Part shown: piece by piece, positions 21,822 through 36,009 of the stretch | How the letters are laid out: every line of letters starts with the position of its first letter | How positions within the stretch are numbered: position 1 is the first letter of the stretch | DNA from: Apostichopus japonicus | Taxonomy: Eukaryota; Echinodermata; Holothuroidea; Aspidochirotida; Stichopodidae | Direction of reading: 5' to 3' | Assembly: GCF_037975245.1 (NCBI RefSeq) | Contig: NC_092568.1 | Span: 27,586,501-27,650,500 of the forward strand | Length of the DNA: 64,000 nt | Made by a program: the position numbers and the translations under genes | Notes under the pieces: model-generated | Database searches by the model: none | Told to the model about the DNA's origin: nothing | The model's input: the letters and a program-made list of their open reading frames with translations, nothing else

Positions 21822-24131
21822 ATTAGTTAATCCACCTAATATCTCAGTCCATACAGTGGCGCGATGGCTTGGCGCACTGTGCGAGCTGATGATCGAGACT
21901 CTCTTTTGCATCCGTGGTTCGAACCCCGGGTGATGACGTCTTTTGCCGATCTTTTACAGCAAGTGCCTACACGGGGAGCTGTAAGTATTAGTTAATCCAC
22001 CTAATATCTCAGTCCATACAGTGGCGCGATGGCTTGGCGCACTGTACGAGCTGATGAGCGAGGCTCTCTTTTGCATCGGTGGTTCGAGTCCCCGGTGATG
22101 ACGTCTTTTGCCGATCTTTTACATAGAGTGCCTACACGGGGAGCTGTAAGTATTAGTTAATCCACCTAATATCTCAGTCCATACAGTGGCGCGATGGCTT
22201 GGCGCACTGTGCGAGCTGATGATCGAGACTCTCTTTTGCATCGGTGGTTCGAACCCCGGGTGATGACGTCTTTTGCCGATCTTTTACATCGAGTGCCTAC
22301 ACGGGGAGCTGTAAGTATTAGTTAATCCACCTAATATCTCAGTCCATACAGTGGCGCGATGGCTTGGCGCACTGTGCGAGCTGATGATCGAGACTCTCTT
22401 TTGCATCCGTGGTTCGAACCCCGGGTGATGACGTCTTTTGCCGATCTTTTACAGCAAGTGCCTACACGGGGAGCTGTAAGTATTAGTTAATCCACCTAAT
22501 ATTTCAGTCCATACAGTGGCGCGATGGCTTGGCGCACTGTGCGAGCTGATGATCGAGACTCTCTTTTGCATCGGTGGTTCGAACCCCGGGTGATGACGTC
22601 TTTTGCCGATCTTTTACAGCAAGTGCCTACACGGGGAGCTGTAAGTATTAGTTAATCCACCTAATAACTCAGTCCATACAGTGGCGCGATGGCTTGGCGC
22701 ACTGTGCGAGCTGATGATCGAGACTCTCTTTTGCATCGGTGGTTCGAACCCCGGGTGATGACGTCTTTTGCCGATCTTTTACAGCAAGTGCCTACACGGG
22801 GAGCTGTAAGTATTAGTTAATCCACCTAATATCTCAGTCCATACAGTGGCGCGATGGCTTGGCGCACTGTGCGAGCTGATGATCGAGACTCTCTTTTGCA
22901 TCGGTGGTTCGAACCCCGGGTGATGACGTCTTTTGCCGATCTTTTACATCGAGTGCCTACACGGGGAGCTGTAAGTATTAGTTAATCCACCTAATATCTC
23001 AGTCCATACAGTGGCGCGATGGCTTGGCGCACTGTGCGAGCTGATGATCGAGACTCTCTTTTGCATCCGTGGTTCGAACCCCGGGTGATGACGTCTTTTG
23101 CCGATCTTTTACAGCAAGTGCCTACACGGGGAGCTGTAAGTATTAGTTAATCCACCTAATATCTCAGTCCATACAGTGGCGCGATGGCTTGGCGCACTGT
23201 ACGAGCTGATGAGCGAGGCTCTCTTTTGCATCGGTGGTTCGAGTCCCCGGTGATGACGTCTTTTGCCGATCTTTTACATAGAGTGCCTACACGGGGAGCT
23301 GTAAGTATTAGTTAATCCACCTAATATCTCAGTCCATACAGTGGCGCGATGGCTTGGCGCACTGTGCGAGCTGATGATCGAGACTCTCTTTTGCATCGGT
23401 GGTTCGAACCCCGGGTGATGACGTCTTTTGCCGATCTTTTACATCGAGTGCCTACACGGGGAGCTGTAAGTATTAGTTAATCCACCTAATATCTCAGTCC
23501 ATACAGTGGCGCGATGGCTTGGCGCACTGTGCGAGCTGATGATCGAGACTCTCTTTTGCATCCGTGGTTCGAACCCCGGGTGATGACGTCTTTTGCCGAT
23601 CTTTTACAGCAAGTGCCTACACGGGGAGCTGTAAGTATTAGTTAATCCACCTAATATTTCAGTCCATACAGTGGCGCGATGGCTTGGCGCACTGTGCGAG
23701 CTGATGATCGAGACTCTCTTTTGCATCGGTGGTTCGAACCCCGGGTGATGACGTCTTTTGCCGATCTTTTACAGCAAGTGCCTACACGGGGAGCTGTAAG
23801 TATTAGTTAATCCACCTAATAACTCAGTCCATACAGTGGCGCGATGGCTTGGCGCACTGTGCGAGCTGATGATCGAGACTCTCTTTTGCATCGGTGGTTC
23901 GAACCCCGGGTGATGACGTCTTTTGCCGATCTTTTACAGCAAGTGCCTACACGGGGAGCTGTAAGTATTAGTTAATCCACCTAATATCTCAGTCCATACA
24001 GTGGCGCGATGGCTTGGCGCACTGTGCGAGCTGATGATCGAGACTCTCTTTTGCATCGGTGGTTCGAACCCCGGGTGATGACGTCTTTTGCCGATCTTTT
24101 ACATCGAGTGCCTACACGGGGAGCTGTAAGT
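21822..24131 (+). repeat. Tandem duplication of a 7-monomer (1,155 bp) higher-order unit
   Basis: Copies at 21,822-22,976 and 22,977-24,131 share the same order of seven monomer types: A1, B ending acatagag, A2 ending acatcgag, A1, A2 with taatatttcag, A2 with taataactcag, A2 ending acatcgag. The three diagnostic rare variants all recur at exactly +1,155 bp. Confidence 0.9.
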
Positions 24132-25120
24132 ATTAGTTAATCCACCTAATATCTCAGTCCATACAGTGGCGCGATGGCTTGGCGCACTGTGCGAGCTGAT
24201 GATCGAGACTCTCTTTTGCATCCGTGGTTCGAACCCCGGGTGATGACGTCTTTTGCCGATCTTTTACAGCAAGTGCCTACACGGGGAGCTGTAAGTATTA
24301 GTTAATCCACCTAATATCTCAGTCCATACAGTGGCGCGATGGCTTGGCGCACTGTGCGAGCTGATGATCGAGACTCTCTTTTGCATCGGTGGTTCGAACC
24401 CCGGGTGATGACGTCTTTTGCCGATCTTTACATCGAGTGCCTACACGGGGAGCTGTAAGTATTAGTTAATCCACCTAATATCTCAGTCCATACAGTGGCG
24501 CGATGGCTTGGCGCACTGTGCGAGCTGATGATCGAGACTCTCTTTTGCATCCGTGGTTCGAACCCCGGGTGATGACGTCTTTTGCCGATCTTTTACATCG
24601 AGTGCCTACACGGGGAGCTGTAAGTATTAGTTAATCCACCTAATATCTCAGTCCATACAGTGGCGCGATGGCTTGGCGCACTGTACGAGCTGATGATCGA
24701 GACTCTCTTTTGCATCCGTGGTTCGAACCCCGGGTGATGACGTCTTTTGCCGATCTTTTACAGCAAGTGCCTACACGGGGAGCTGTAAGTATTAGTTAAT
24801 CCACCTAATATCTCAGTCCATACAGTGGCGCGATGGCTTGGCGCACTGTACGAGCTGATGATCGAGACTCTCTTTTGCATCGCTGGTTCGAGTCCCCGGT
24901 GATGACGTCTTTTGCCGATCTTTTACAGCAAGTGCCTACACGGGGAGCTGTAAGTATTAGTTAATCCACCTAATATCTCAGTCCATACAGTGGCGCGATG
25001 GCTTGACGCACTGTGCGAGCTGATGATCGAGACTCTCTTTTGCATCCGTGGTTCGAACCCCGGGTGATGACGTCTTTTGCCGATCTTTTACAGCAAGTGC
25101 CTACACGGGGAGCTGTAAGT

Positions 25121-27100
25121 ATTAGTTAATCCACCTAATATTTCAGTCCATACAGTGGCGCGATGGCTTGGCGCACTGTACGAGCTGATGATCGAGACTC
25201 TCTTTTGCATCGGTGGTTCGAACCCCGGGTGATGACGTCTTTTGCCGATCTTTTACATCGAGTGCCTACACGGGGAGCTGTAAGTATTAGTTAATCCACC
25301 TAATATCTCAGTCCATACAGTGGCGCGATGGCTTGGCGCACTGTGCGAGCTGATGATCGAGACTCTCTTTTGCATCGGTGGTTCGAACCCCGGGTGATGA
25401 CGTCTTTTGCCGATCTTTTACAGCAAGTGCCTACACGGGGAGCTGTAAGTATTAGTTAATCCACCTAATATCTCAGTCCATACAGTGGCGAGATGGCTTG
25501 GCGCACTGTGCGAGCTGATGATCGAGACTCTCTTTTGCATCGGTGGTTCGAACCCCGGGTGATGACGTCTTTTGCCGATCTTTTACATCGAGTGCCTACA
25601 CGGGGAGCTGTAAGTATTAGTTAATCCACCTAATATCTCAGTCCATACAGTGGCGCGATGGCTTGGCGCACTGTGCGAGCTGATGATCGAGACTCTCTTT
25701 TGCATCGGTGGTTCGAACCCCGGGTGATGACGTCTTTTGCCGAACTTTTACAGCAAGTGCCTACACGGGGAGCTGTAAGTATTAGTTAATCCACCTAATA
25801 TCTCAGTCCATACAGTGGCGCGATGGCTTGGCGCACTGTGCGAGCTGATGATCGAGACTCTCTTTTGCATCGGTGGTTCGAACCCCGGGTGATGACGTCT
25901 TTTGCCGATCTTTTACATCGAGTGCCTACACGGGGAGCTGTAAGTATTAGTTAATCCACCTAATATCTCAGTCCATACAGTGGCGCGATGGCTTGGCGCA
26001 CTGTGCGAGCTGATGATCGAGACTCTCTTTTGCATCCGTGGTTCGAAGCCCGGGTGATGACGTCTTTTGCCGATCTTTTACAGCAAGTGCCTACACGGGG
26101 AGCTGTAAGTATTAGTTAATCCACCTAATATCTCAGTCCATACAGTGGCGCGATGGCTTGGCGCACTGTACGAGCTGATGAGCGAGGCTCTCTTTTGCAT
26201 CGGTGGTTCGAGTCCCCGGTGATGACGTCTTTTGCCGATCTTTTACATCGAGTGCCTACACGGGGAGCTGTAAGTATTAGTTAATCCACCTAATATCTCA
26301 GTCCATACAGTGGCGCGATGGCTTGGCGCACTGTGCGAGCTGATGATCGAGACTCTCTTTTGCATCGGTGGTTCGAACCCCGGGTGATGACGTCTTTTGC
26401 CGATCTTTTACATCGAGTGCCTACACGGGGAGCTGTAAGTATTAGTTAATCCACCTAATATCTCAGTCCATACAGTGGCGCGATGGCTTGGCGCACTGTG
26501 CGAGCTGATGATCGAGACTCTCTTTTGCATCCGTGGTTCGAACCCCGGGTGATGACGTCTTTTGCCGATCTTTTACAGCAAGTGCCTACACGGGGAGCTG
26601 TAAGTATTAGTTAATCCACCTAATATCTCAGTCCATACAGTGGCGCGATGGCTTGGCGCACTGTACGAGCTGATGAGCGAGGCTCTCTTTTGCATCGGTG
26701 GTTCGAGTCCCCGGTGATGACGTCTTTTGCCGATCTTTTACATCGAGTGCCTACACGGGGAGCTGTAAGTATTAGTTAATCCACCTAATATCTCAGTCCA
26801 TACAGTGGCGCGATGGCTTGGCGCACTGTGCGAGCTGATGATCGAGACTCTCTTTTGCATCGGTGGTTCGAACCCCGGGTGATGACGTCTTTTGCCGATC
26901 TTTTACAGCAAGTGCCTACACGGGGAGCTGTAAGTATTAGTTAATCCACCTAATATTTCAGTCCATACAGTGGCGCGATGGCTTGGCGCACTGTGCGAGC
27001 TGATGATCGAGACTCTCTTTTGCATCGGTGGTTCGAACCCCGGGTGATGACGTCTTTTGCCGATCTTTTACATCGAGTGCCTACACGGGGAGCTGTAAGT
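25121..27100 (+). repeat. 12-monomer segment, left copy of a 31-monomer-offset duplication
   Basis: Rare variants occur in the order taatatttcag with tgtac, gcgagatgg (25,491), ttcgaagccc (26,041), B, A2, A1, B, taatatttcag (26,957). All recur 5,114 bp to the right, which is 31 x 165 less the 1 bp deleted at 27,844. Monomer forms agree in 11 of the 12 pairs; the pair at 26,771 and 31,885 differs (A2 versus A1). Confidence 0.85.
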
Positions 27101-30100
27101 ATTAGTTAATCCACCTAATATCTCAGTCCATACAGTGGCGCGATGGCTTGGCGCACTGTGCGAGCTGATGATCGAGACTCTCTTTTGCATCGGTGGTTCG
27201 AACCCCGGGTAATGACGTCTTTTGCCGATCTTTTACAGCAAGTGCCTACACGGGGAGCTGTAAGTATTAGTTAATCCACCTAATATCTCAGTCCATACAG
27301 TGGCGCGATGGCTTGGCGCACTGTGCGAGCTGATGATCGAGACTCTCTTTTGCATCGGTGGTTCGAACCCCGGGTGATGACGTCTTTTGCCGATCTTTTA
27401 CATCGAGTGCCTACACGGGGAGCTGTAAGTATTAGTTAATCCACCTAATATCTCAGTCCATACAGTGGCGCGATGGCTTGGCGCACTGTGCGAGCTGATG
27501 ATCGAGACTCTCTTTTGCATCCGTGGTTCGAACCCCGGGTGATGACGTCTTTTGCCGATCTTTTACAGCAAGTGCCTACACGGGGAGCTGTAAGTATTAG
27601 TTAATCCACCTAATATCTCAGTCCATACAGTGGCGCGATGGCTTGGCGCACTGTACGAGCTGATGAGCGAGGCTCTCTTTTGCATCGGTGGTTCGAGTCC
27701 CCGGTGATGACGTCTTTTGCCGATCTTTTACATCGAGTGCCTACACGGGGAGCTGTAAGTATTAGTTAATCCACCTAATATCTCAGTCCATACAGTGGCG
27801 CGATGGCTTGGCGCACTGTGCGAGCTGATGATCGAGACTCTCTTTGCATCGGTGGTTCGAACCCCGGGTGATGACGTCTTTTGCCGATCTTTTACATCGA
27901 GTGCCTACACGGGGAGCTGTAAGTATTAGTTAATCCACCTAATATCTCAGTCCATACAGTGGCGCGATGGCTTGGCGCACTGTGCGAGCTGATGATCGAG
28001 ACTCTCTTTTGCATCCGTGGTTCGAACCCCGGGTGATGACGTCTTTTGCCGATCTTTTACAGCAAGTGCCTACACGGGGAGCTGTAAGTATTAGTTAATC
28101 CACCTAATATCTCAGTCCATACAGTGGCGCGATGGCTTGGCGCACTGTACGAGCTGATGAGCGAGGCTCTCTTTTGCATCGGTGGTCCGAGTCCCCGGTG
28201 ATGACGTCTTTTGCCGATCTTTTACATCGAGTGCCTACACGGGGAGCTGTAAGTATTAGTTAATCCACCTAATATCTCAGTCCATACAGTGGCGCGATGG
28301 CTTGGCGCACTGTGCGAGCTGATGATCGAGACTCTCTTTTGCATCCGTGGTTCGAACCCCGGGTGATGACGTCTTTTGCCGATCTTTTACAGCAAGTGCC
28401 TACACGGGGAGCTGTAAGTATTAGTTAATCCACCTAATATTTCAGTCCATACAGTGGCGCGATGGCTTGGCGCACTGTGCGAGCTGATGATCGAGACTCT
28501 CTTTTGCATCGGTGGTTCGAACCCCGGGTGATGACGTCTTTTGCCGATCTTTTACATCGAGTGCCTACACGGGGAGCTGTAAGTATTAGTTAATCCACCT
28601 AATATCTCAGTCCATACAGTGGCGCGATGGCTTGGCGCACTGTGCGAGCTGATGATCGAGACTCTCTTTTGCATCCGTGGTTCGAACCCCGGGTGATGAC
28701 GTCTTTTGCCGATCTTTTACAGCAAGTGCCTACACGGGGAGCTGTAAGTATTAGTTAATCCACCTAATATCTCAGTCCATACAGTGGCGCGATGGCTTGG
28801 CGCACTGTGCGAGCTGATGATCGAGACTCTCTTTTGCATCGGTGGTTCGAACCCCGGGTGATGACGTCTTTTGCCGATCTTTTACATCGAGTGCCTACAC
28901 GGGGAGCTGTAAGTATGAGTTAATCCACCTAATATCTCAGTCCATACAGTGGCGCGATGGCTTGGCGCACTGTGCGAGCTGATGATCGAGACTCTCTTTT
29001 GCATCCGTGGTTCGAACCCCGGGTGATGACGTCTTTTGACGATCTTTTACATCGAGTGCCTACACGGGGAGCTGTAAGTATTAGTTAATCCACCTAATAT
29101 CTCAGTCCATACAGTGGCGCGATGGCTTGGCGCACTGTGCGAGCTGATGATCGAGACTCTCTTTTGCATCCGTGGTTCGAACCCCGGGTGATGACGTCTT
29201 TTGCCGATCTTTTACAGCAAGTGCCTACACGGGGAGCTGTAAGTATTAGTTAATCCACCTAATATCTCAGTCCATACAGTGGCGCGATGGCTTGGCGCAC
29301 TGTGCGAGCTGATGATCGAGACTCTCTTTTGCATCGGTGGTTCGAACCCCGGGTGATGACGTCTTTTGCCGATCTTTTACAGCAAGTGCCTACACGGGGA
29401 GCTGTAAGTATTAGTTAATCCACCTAATATCTCAGTCCATACAGTGGCGCGATGGCTTGGCGCACTGTGCGAGCTGATGATCGAGACTCTCTTTTGCATC
29501 GGTGGTTCGAACCCCGGGTGATGACGTCTTTTGCCGATCTTTTACATCGAGTGCCTACACGGGGAGCTGTAAGTATTAGTTAATCCACCTAATATCTCAG
29601 TCCATACAGTGGCGCGATGGCTTGGCGCACTGTGCGAGCTGATGATCGAGACTCTCTTTTGCATCGGTGGTTCGAACCCCGGGTGATGACGTCTTTTGCC
29701 GATCTTTTACATCGAGTGCCTACACGGGGAGCTGTAAGTATTAGTTAATCCACCTAATATCTCAGTCCATACAGTGGCGCGATGGCTTGGCGCACTGTGC
29801 GAGCTGATGATCGAGACTCTCTTTTGCATCCGTGGTTCGAACCCCGGGTGATGACGTTTTTTGCCGATCTTTTACAGCAAGTGCCTACACGGGGAGCTGT
29901 AAGTATTAGTTAATCCACCTAATATCTCAGTCCATACAGTGGCGCGATGGCTTGGCGCACTGTACGAGCTGGTGAGCGAGGCTCTCTTTTGCATCGCTGG
30001 TTCGAGTCCCCGGTGATGACGTCTTTTGCCGATCTTTTACATCGAGTGCCTACACGGGGAGCTGTAAGTATTAGTTAATCCACCTAATATCTCAGTCCAT

Positions 30101-30234
30101 ACAGTGGCGCGATGGCTTGGCGCACTGTGCGAGCTGATGATCGAGACTCTCTTTTGCATCGGTGGTTCGAACCCCGGGTGATGACGTCTTTTGCCGATCT
30201 TTTACAGCAAGTGCCTACACGGGGAGCTGTAAGT

Positions 30235-32214
30235 ATTAGTTAATCCACCTAATATTTCAGTCCATACAGTGGCGCGATGGCTTGGCGCACTGTACGAGCT
30301 GATGATCGAGACTCTCTTTTGCATCGGTGGTTCGAACCCCGGGTGATGACGTCTTTTGCCGATCTTTTACATCGAGTGCCTACACGGGGAGCTGTAAGTA
30401 TTAGTTAATCCACCTAATATCTCAGTCCATACAGTGGCGCGATGGCTTGGCGCACTGTGCGAGCTGATGATCGAGACTCTCTTTTGCATCGGTGGTTCGA
30501 ACCCCGGGTGATGACGTCTTTTGCCGATCTTTTACAGCAAGTGCCTACACGGGGAGCTGTAAGTATTAGTTAATCCACCTAATATCTCAGTCCATACAGT
30601 GGCGAGATGGCTTGGCGCACTGTGCGAGCTGATGATCGAGACTCTCTTTTGCATCGGTGGTTCGAACCCCGGGTGATGACGTCTTTTGCCGATCTTTTAC
30701 ATCGAGTGCCTACACGGGGAGCTGTAAGTATTAGTTAATCCACCTAATATCTCAGTCCATACAGTGGCGCGATGGCTTGGCGCACTGTGCGAGCTGATGA
30801 TCGAGACTCTCTTTTGCATCGGTGGTTCGAACCCCGGGTGATGACGTCTTTTGCCGATCTTTTACAGCAAGTGCCTACACGGGGAGCTGTAAGTATTAGT
30901 TAATCCACCTAATATCTCAGTCCATACAGTGGCGCGATGGCTTGGCGCACTGTGCGAGCTGATGATCGAGACTCTCTTTTGCATCGGTGGTTCGAACCCC
31001 GGGTGATGACGTCTTTTGCCGATCTTTTACATCGAGTGCCTACACGGGGAGACGTAAGTATTAGTTAATCCACCTAATATCTCAGTCCATACAGTGGCGC
31101 GATGGCTTGGCGCACTGTGCGAGCTGATGATCGAGACTCTCTTTTGCATCCGTGGTTCGAAGCCCGGGTGATGACGTCTTTTGCCGATCTTTTACAGCAA
31201 GTGCCTACACGGGGAGCTGTAAGTATTAGTTAATCCACCTAATATCTCAGTCCATACAGTGGCGCGATGGCTTGGCGCACTGTACGAGCTGATGAGCGAG
31301 GCTCTCTTTTGCATCGGTGGTTCGAGTCCCCGGTGATGACGTCTTTTGCCGATCTTTTACATCGAGTGCCTACACGGGGAGCTGTAAGTATTAGTTAATC
31401 CACCTAATATCTCAGTCCATACAGTGGCGCGATGGCTTGGCGCACTGTGCGAGCTGATGATCGAGACTCTCTTTTGCATCGGTGGTTCGAACCCCGGGTG
31501 ATGACGTCTTTTGCCGATCTTTTACATCGAGTGCCTACACGGGGAGCTGTAAGTATTAGTTAATCCACCTAATATCTCAGTCCATACAGTGGCGCGATGG
31601 CTTGGCGCACTGTGCGAGCTGATGATCGAGACTCTCTTTTGCATCCGTGGTTCGAACCCCGGGTGATGACGTCTTTTGCCGATCTTTTACAGCAAGTGCC
31701 TACACGGGGAGCTGTAAGTATTAGTTAATCCACCTAATATCTCAGTCCATACAGTGGCGCGATGGCTTGGCGCACTGTACGAGCTGATGAGCGAGGCTCT
31801 CTTTTGCATCGGTGGTTCGAGTCCCCGGTGATGACGTCTTTTGCCGATCTTTTACATCGAGTGCCTACACGGGGAGCTGTAAGTATTAGTTAATCCACCT
31901 AATATCTCAGTCCATACAGTGGCGCGATGGCTTGGCGCACTGTGCGAGCTGATGATCGAGACTCTCTTTTGCATCCGTGGTTCGAACCCCGGGTGATGAC
32001 GTCTTTTGCCGATCTTTTACAGCAAGTGCCTACACGGGGAGCTGTAAGTATTAGTTAATCCACCTAATATTTCAGTCCATACAGTGGCGCGATGGCTTGG
32101 CGCACTGTGCGAGCTGATGATCGAGACTCTCTTTTGCATCGGTGGTTCGAACCCCGGGTGATGACGTCTTTTGCCGATCTTTTACATCGAGTGCCTACAC
32201 GGGGAGCTGTAAGT
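30235..32214 (+). repeat. 12-monomer segment, right copy of the 31-monomer-offset duplication
   Basis: Counterpart of 25,121-27,100, with gcgagatgg at 30,605 and ttcgaagccc at 31,155. A shorter related piece lies at 33,700-34,194, which repeats 29,905-30,399 at an offset of 23 monomers (3,795 bp). The block therefore exists in at least three nested copies. Confidence 0.85.
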
Positions 32215-35200
32215 ATTAGTTAATCCACCTAATATCTCAGTCCATACAGTGGCGCGATGGCTTGGCGCACTGTGCGAGCTGATGATCGAGACTCTCTTTT
32301 GCATCCGTGGTTCGAACCCCGGGTGATGACGTCTTTTGCCGATCTTTTACAGCAAGTGCCTACACGGGGAGCTGTAAGTATTAGTTAATCCACCTAATAT
32401 CTCAGTCCATACAGTGGCGCGATGGCTTGGCGCACTGTGCGAGCTGATGATCGAGACTCTCTTTTGCATCCGTGGTTCGAACCCCGGGTGATGACGTCTT
32501 TTGACGATCTTTTACATCGAGTGCCTACACGGGGAGCTGTAAGTATTAGTTAATCCACCTAATATCTCAGTCCATACAGTGGCGCGATGGCTTGGCGCAC
32601 TGTGCGAGCTGATGATCGAGACTCTCTTTTGCATCCGTGGTTCGAACCCCGGGTGATGACGTCTTTTGCCGATCTTTTACAGCAAGTGCCTACACGGGGA
32701 GCTGTAAGTATTAGTTAATCCACCTAATATCTCAGTCCATACAGTGGCGCGATGGCTTGGCGCACTGTGCGAGCTGATGATCGAGACTCTCTTTTGCATC
32801 GGTGGTTCGAACCCCGGGTGATGACGTCTTTTGCCGATCTTTTACAGCAAGTGCCTACACGGGGAGCTGTAAGTATTAGTTAATCCACCTAATATCTCAG
32901 TCCATACAGTGGCGCGATGGCTTGGCGCACTGTGCGAGCTGATGATCGAGACTCTCTTTTGCATCGGTGGTTCGAACCCCGGGTGATGACGTCTTTTGCC
33001 GATCTTTTACATCGAGTGCCTACACGGGGAGCTGTAAGTATTAGTTAATCCACCTAATATCTCAGTCCATACAGTGGCGCGATGGCTTGGCGCACTGTGC
33101 GAGCTGATGATCGAGACTCTCTTTTGCATCGGTGGTTCGAACCCCGGGTGATGACGTCTTTTGCCGATCTTTTACATAGAGTGCCTACACGGGGAGCTGT
33201 AAGTATTAGTTAATCCACCTAATATCTCAGTCCATACAGTGGCGCGATGGCTTGGCGCACTGTACGAGCTGATGATCGAGGCTCTCTTTTGCATCGGTGG
33301 TTCGAGTCCCCGGTGATGACGTCTTTTGCCGATCTTTTACATAGAGTGCCTACACGGGGAGCTGTAAGTATTAGTTAATCCACCTAATATCTCAGTCCAT
33401 ACAGTGGCGCGATGGCTTGGCGCACTGTGCGAGCTGATGATCGAGACTCTCTTTTGCATCGGTGGTTCGAACCCCGGGTGATGACGTCTTTTGCCGATCT
33501 TTTACATCGAGTGCCTACACGGGGAGCTGTAAGTATTAGTTAATCCACCTAATATCTCAGTCCATACAGTGGCGCGATGGCTTGGCGCACTGTGCGAGCT
33601 GATGATCGAGACTCTCTTTTGCATCCGTGGTTCGAACCCCGGGTGATGACGTCTTTTGCCGATCTTTTACAGCAAGTGCCTACACGGGGAGCTGTAAGTA
33701 TTAGTTAATCCACCTAATATCTCAGTCCATACAGTGGCGCGATGGCTTGGCGCACTGTACGAGCTGATGAGCGAGGCTCTCTTTTGCATCGCTGGTTCGA
33801 GTCCCCGGTGATGACGTCTTTTGCCGATCTTTTACATCGAGTGCCTACACGGGGAGCTGTAAGTATTAGTTAATCCACCTAATATCTCAGTCCATACAGT
33901 GGCGCGATGGCTTGGCGCACTGTGCGAGCTGATGATCGAGACTCTCTTTTGCATCGGTGGTTCGAACCCCGGGTGATGACGTCTTTTGCCGATCTTTTAC
34001 AGCAAGTGCCTACACGGGGAGCTGTAAGTATTAGTTAATCCACCTAATATTTCAGTCCATACAGTGGCGCGATGGCTTGGCGCACTGTACGAGCTGATGA
34101 TCGAGACTCTCTTTTGCATCGGTGGTTCGAACCCCGGGTGATGACGTCTTTTGCCGATCTTTTACATCGAGTGCCTACACGGGGAGCTGTAAGTATTAGT
34201 TAATCCACCTAATATTTCAGTCCATACAGTGGCGCGATGGCTTGGCGCACTGTACGAGCTGATGATCGAGACTCTCTTTTGCATCGGTGGTTCGAACCCC
34301 GGGTGATGACGTCTTTTGCCGATCTTTTACATCGAGTGCCTACACGGGGAGCTGTAAGTATTAGTTAATCCACCTAATATCTCAGTCCATACAGTGGCGC
34401 GATGGCTTGGCGCACTGTGCGAGCTGATGATCGAGACTCTCTTTTGCATCGGTGGTTCGAACCCCGGGTGATGACGTCTTTTGCCGATCTTTTACAGCAA
34501 GTGCCTACACGGGGAGCTGTAAGTATTAGTTAATCCACCTAATATCTCAGTCCATACAGTGGCGCGATGGCTTGGCGCACTGTGCGAGCTGATGATCGAG
34601 ACTCTCTTTTGCATCGCTGGTTCGAACCCCGGGTGATGACGTCTTTTGCCGATCTTTTACATCGAGTGCCTACACGGGGAGCTGTAAGTATTAGTTAATC
34701 CACCTAATATCTCAGTCCATACAGTGGCGCGATGGCTTGGCGCACTGTGCGAGCTGATGATCGAGACTCTCTTTTGCATCCGTGGTTCGAACCCCGGGTG
34801 ATGACGTCTTTTGCCGATCTTTTACATCGAGTGCCTACACGGGGAGCTGTAAGTATTAGTTAATCCACCTAATATCTCAGTCCATACAGTGGCGCGATGG
34901 CTTGGCGCACTGTGCGAGCTGATGATCGAGACTCTCTTTTGCATCGGTGGTTCGAACCCCGGGTGATGACGTCTTTTGCCGATCTTTTACAGCAAGTGCC
35001 TACACGGGGAGCTGTAAGTATTAGTTAATCCACCTAATATCTCAGTCCATACAGTGGCGCGATGGCTTGGCGCACTGTGCGAGCTGATGATCGAGACTCT
35101 CTTTTGCATCGCTGGTTCGAACCCCGGGTGATGACGTCTTTTGCCAATCTTTTACATCGAGTGCCTACACGGGGAGCTGTAAGTATTAGTTAATCCACCT

Positions 35201-35679
35201 AATATCTCAGTCCATACAGTGGCGCGATGGCTTGGCGCACTGTGCGAGCTGATGATCGAGACTGTCTTTTGCATCCGTGGTTCGAACCCCGGGTGATGAC
35301 GTCTTTTGCCGATCTTTTACAGCAAGTGCCTACACGGGGAGCTGTAAGTATTAGTTAATCCACCTAATATCTCAGTCCATACAGTGGCGCGATGGCTTGG
35401 CGCACTGTGCGAGCTGATGATCGAGACTCTCTTTTGCATCGGTGGTTCGAACCCCGGGTGATGACGTCTTTTGCCGATCTTTTACATCGAGTGCCTACAC
35501 GGGGAGCTGTAAGTATTAGTTAATCCACCTAATATCTCAGTCCATACAGTGGCGCGATGGCTTGGCGCACTGTGCGAGCTGATGATCGAGACTCTCTTTT
35601 GCATCGGTGGTTCGAACCCCGGGTGATGACGTCTTTTGCCGATCTTTTACAGCAAGTGCCTACACGGGGAGCTGTAAGT

Positions 35680-36009
35680 ATTAGTTAATCCACCTAATAT
35701 CTCAGTCCATACAGTGGCGCGATGGCTTGGCGCACTGTACGAGCTGATGAGCGAGGCTCTCTTTTGCATCGCTGGTTCGAGTCCCCGGTGATGACGTCTT
35801 TTGCCGATCTTTTACATCGAGTGCCTACACGGGGAGTTGTAAGTATTAGTTAATCCACCTAATATCTCAGTCCATACAGTGGCGCGATGGCTTGGCGCAC
35901 TGTGCGAGCTGATGATCGAGACTCTCTTTTGCATCCGTGGTTCGAAATCCGGGTGATGACGTCTTTTGCCGATCTTTTACATCGAGTGCCTACACGGGGA
36001 GCTGTAAGT
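35680..36009 (+). repeat. Two-monomer marker pair, left copy (offset 21 monomers)
   Basis: A B monomer with gcatcgctgg is followed by an A1 monomer with the private ttcgaaatcc change, which damages the 3' end of the B box. The same pair recurs at 39,145-39,474, exactly 3,465 bp (21 monomers) away. Confidence 0.8.
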
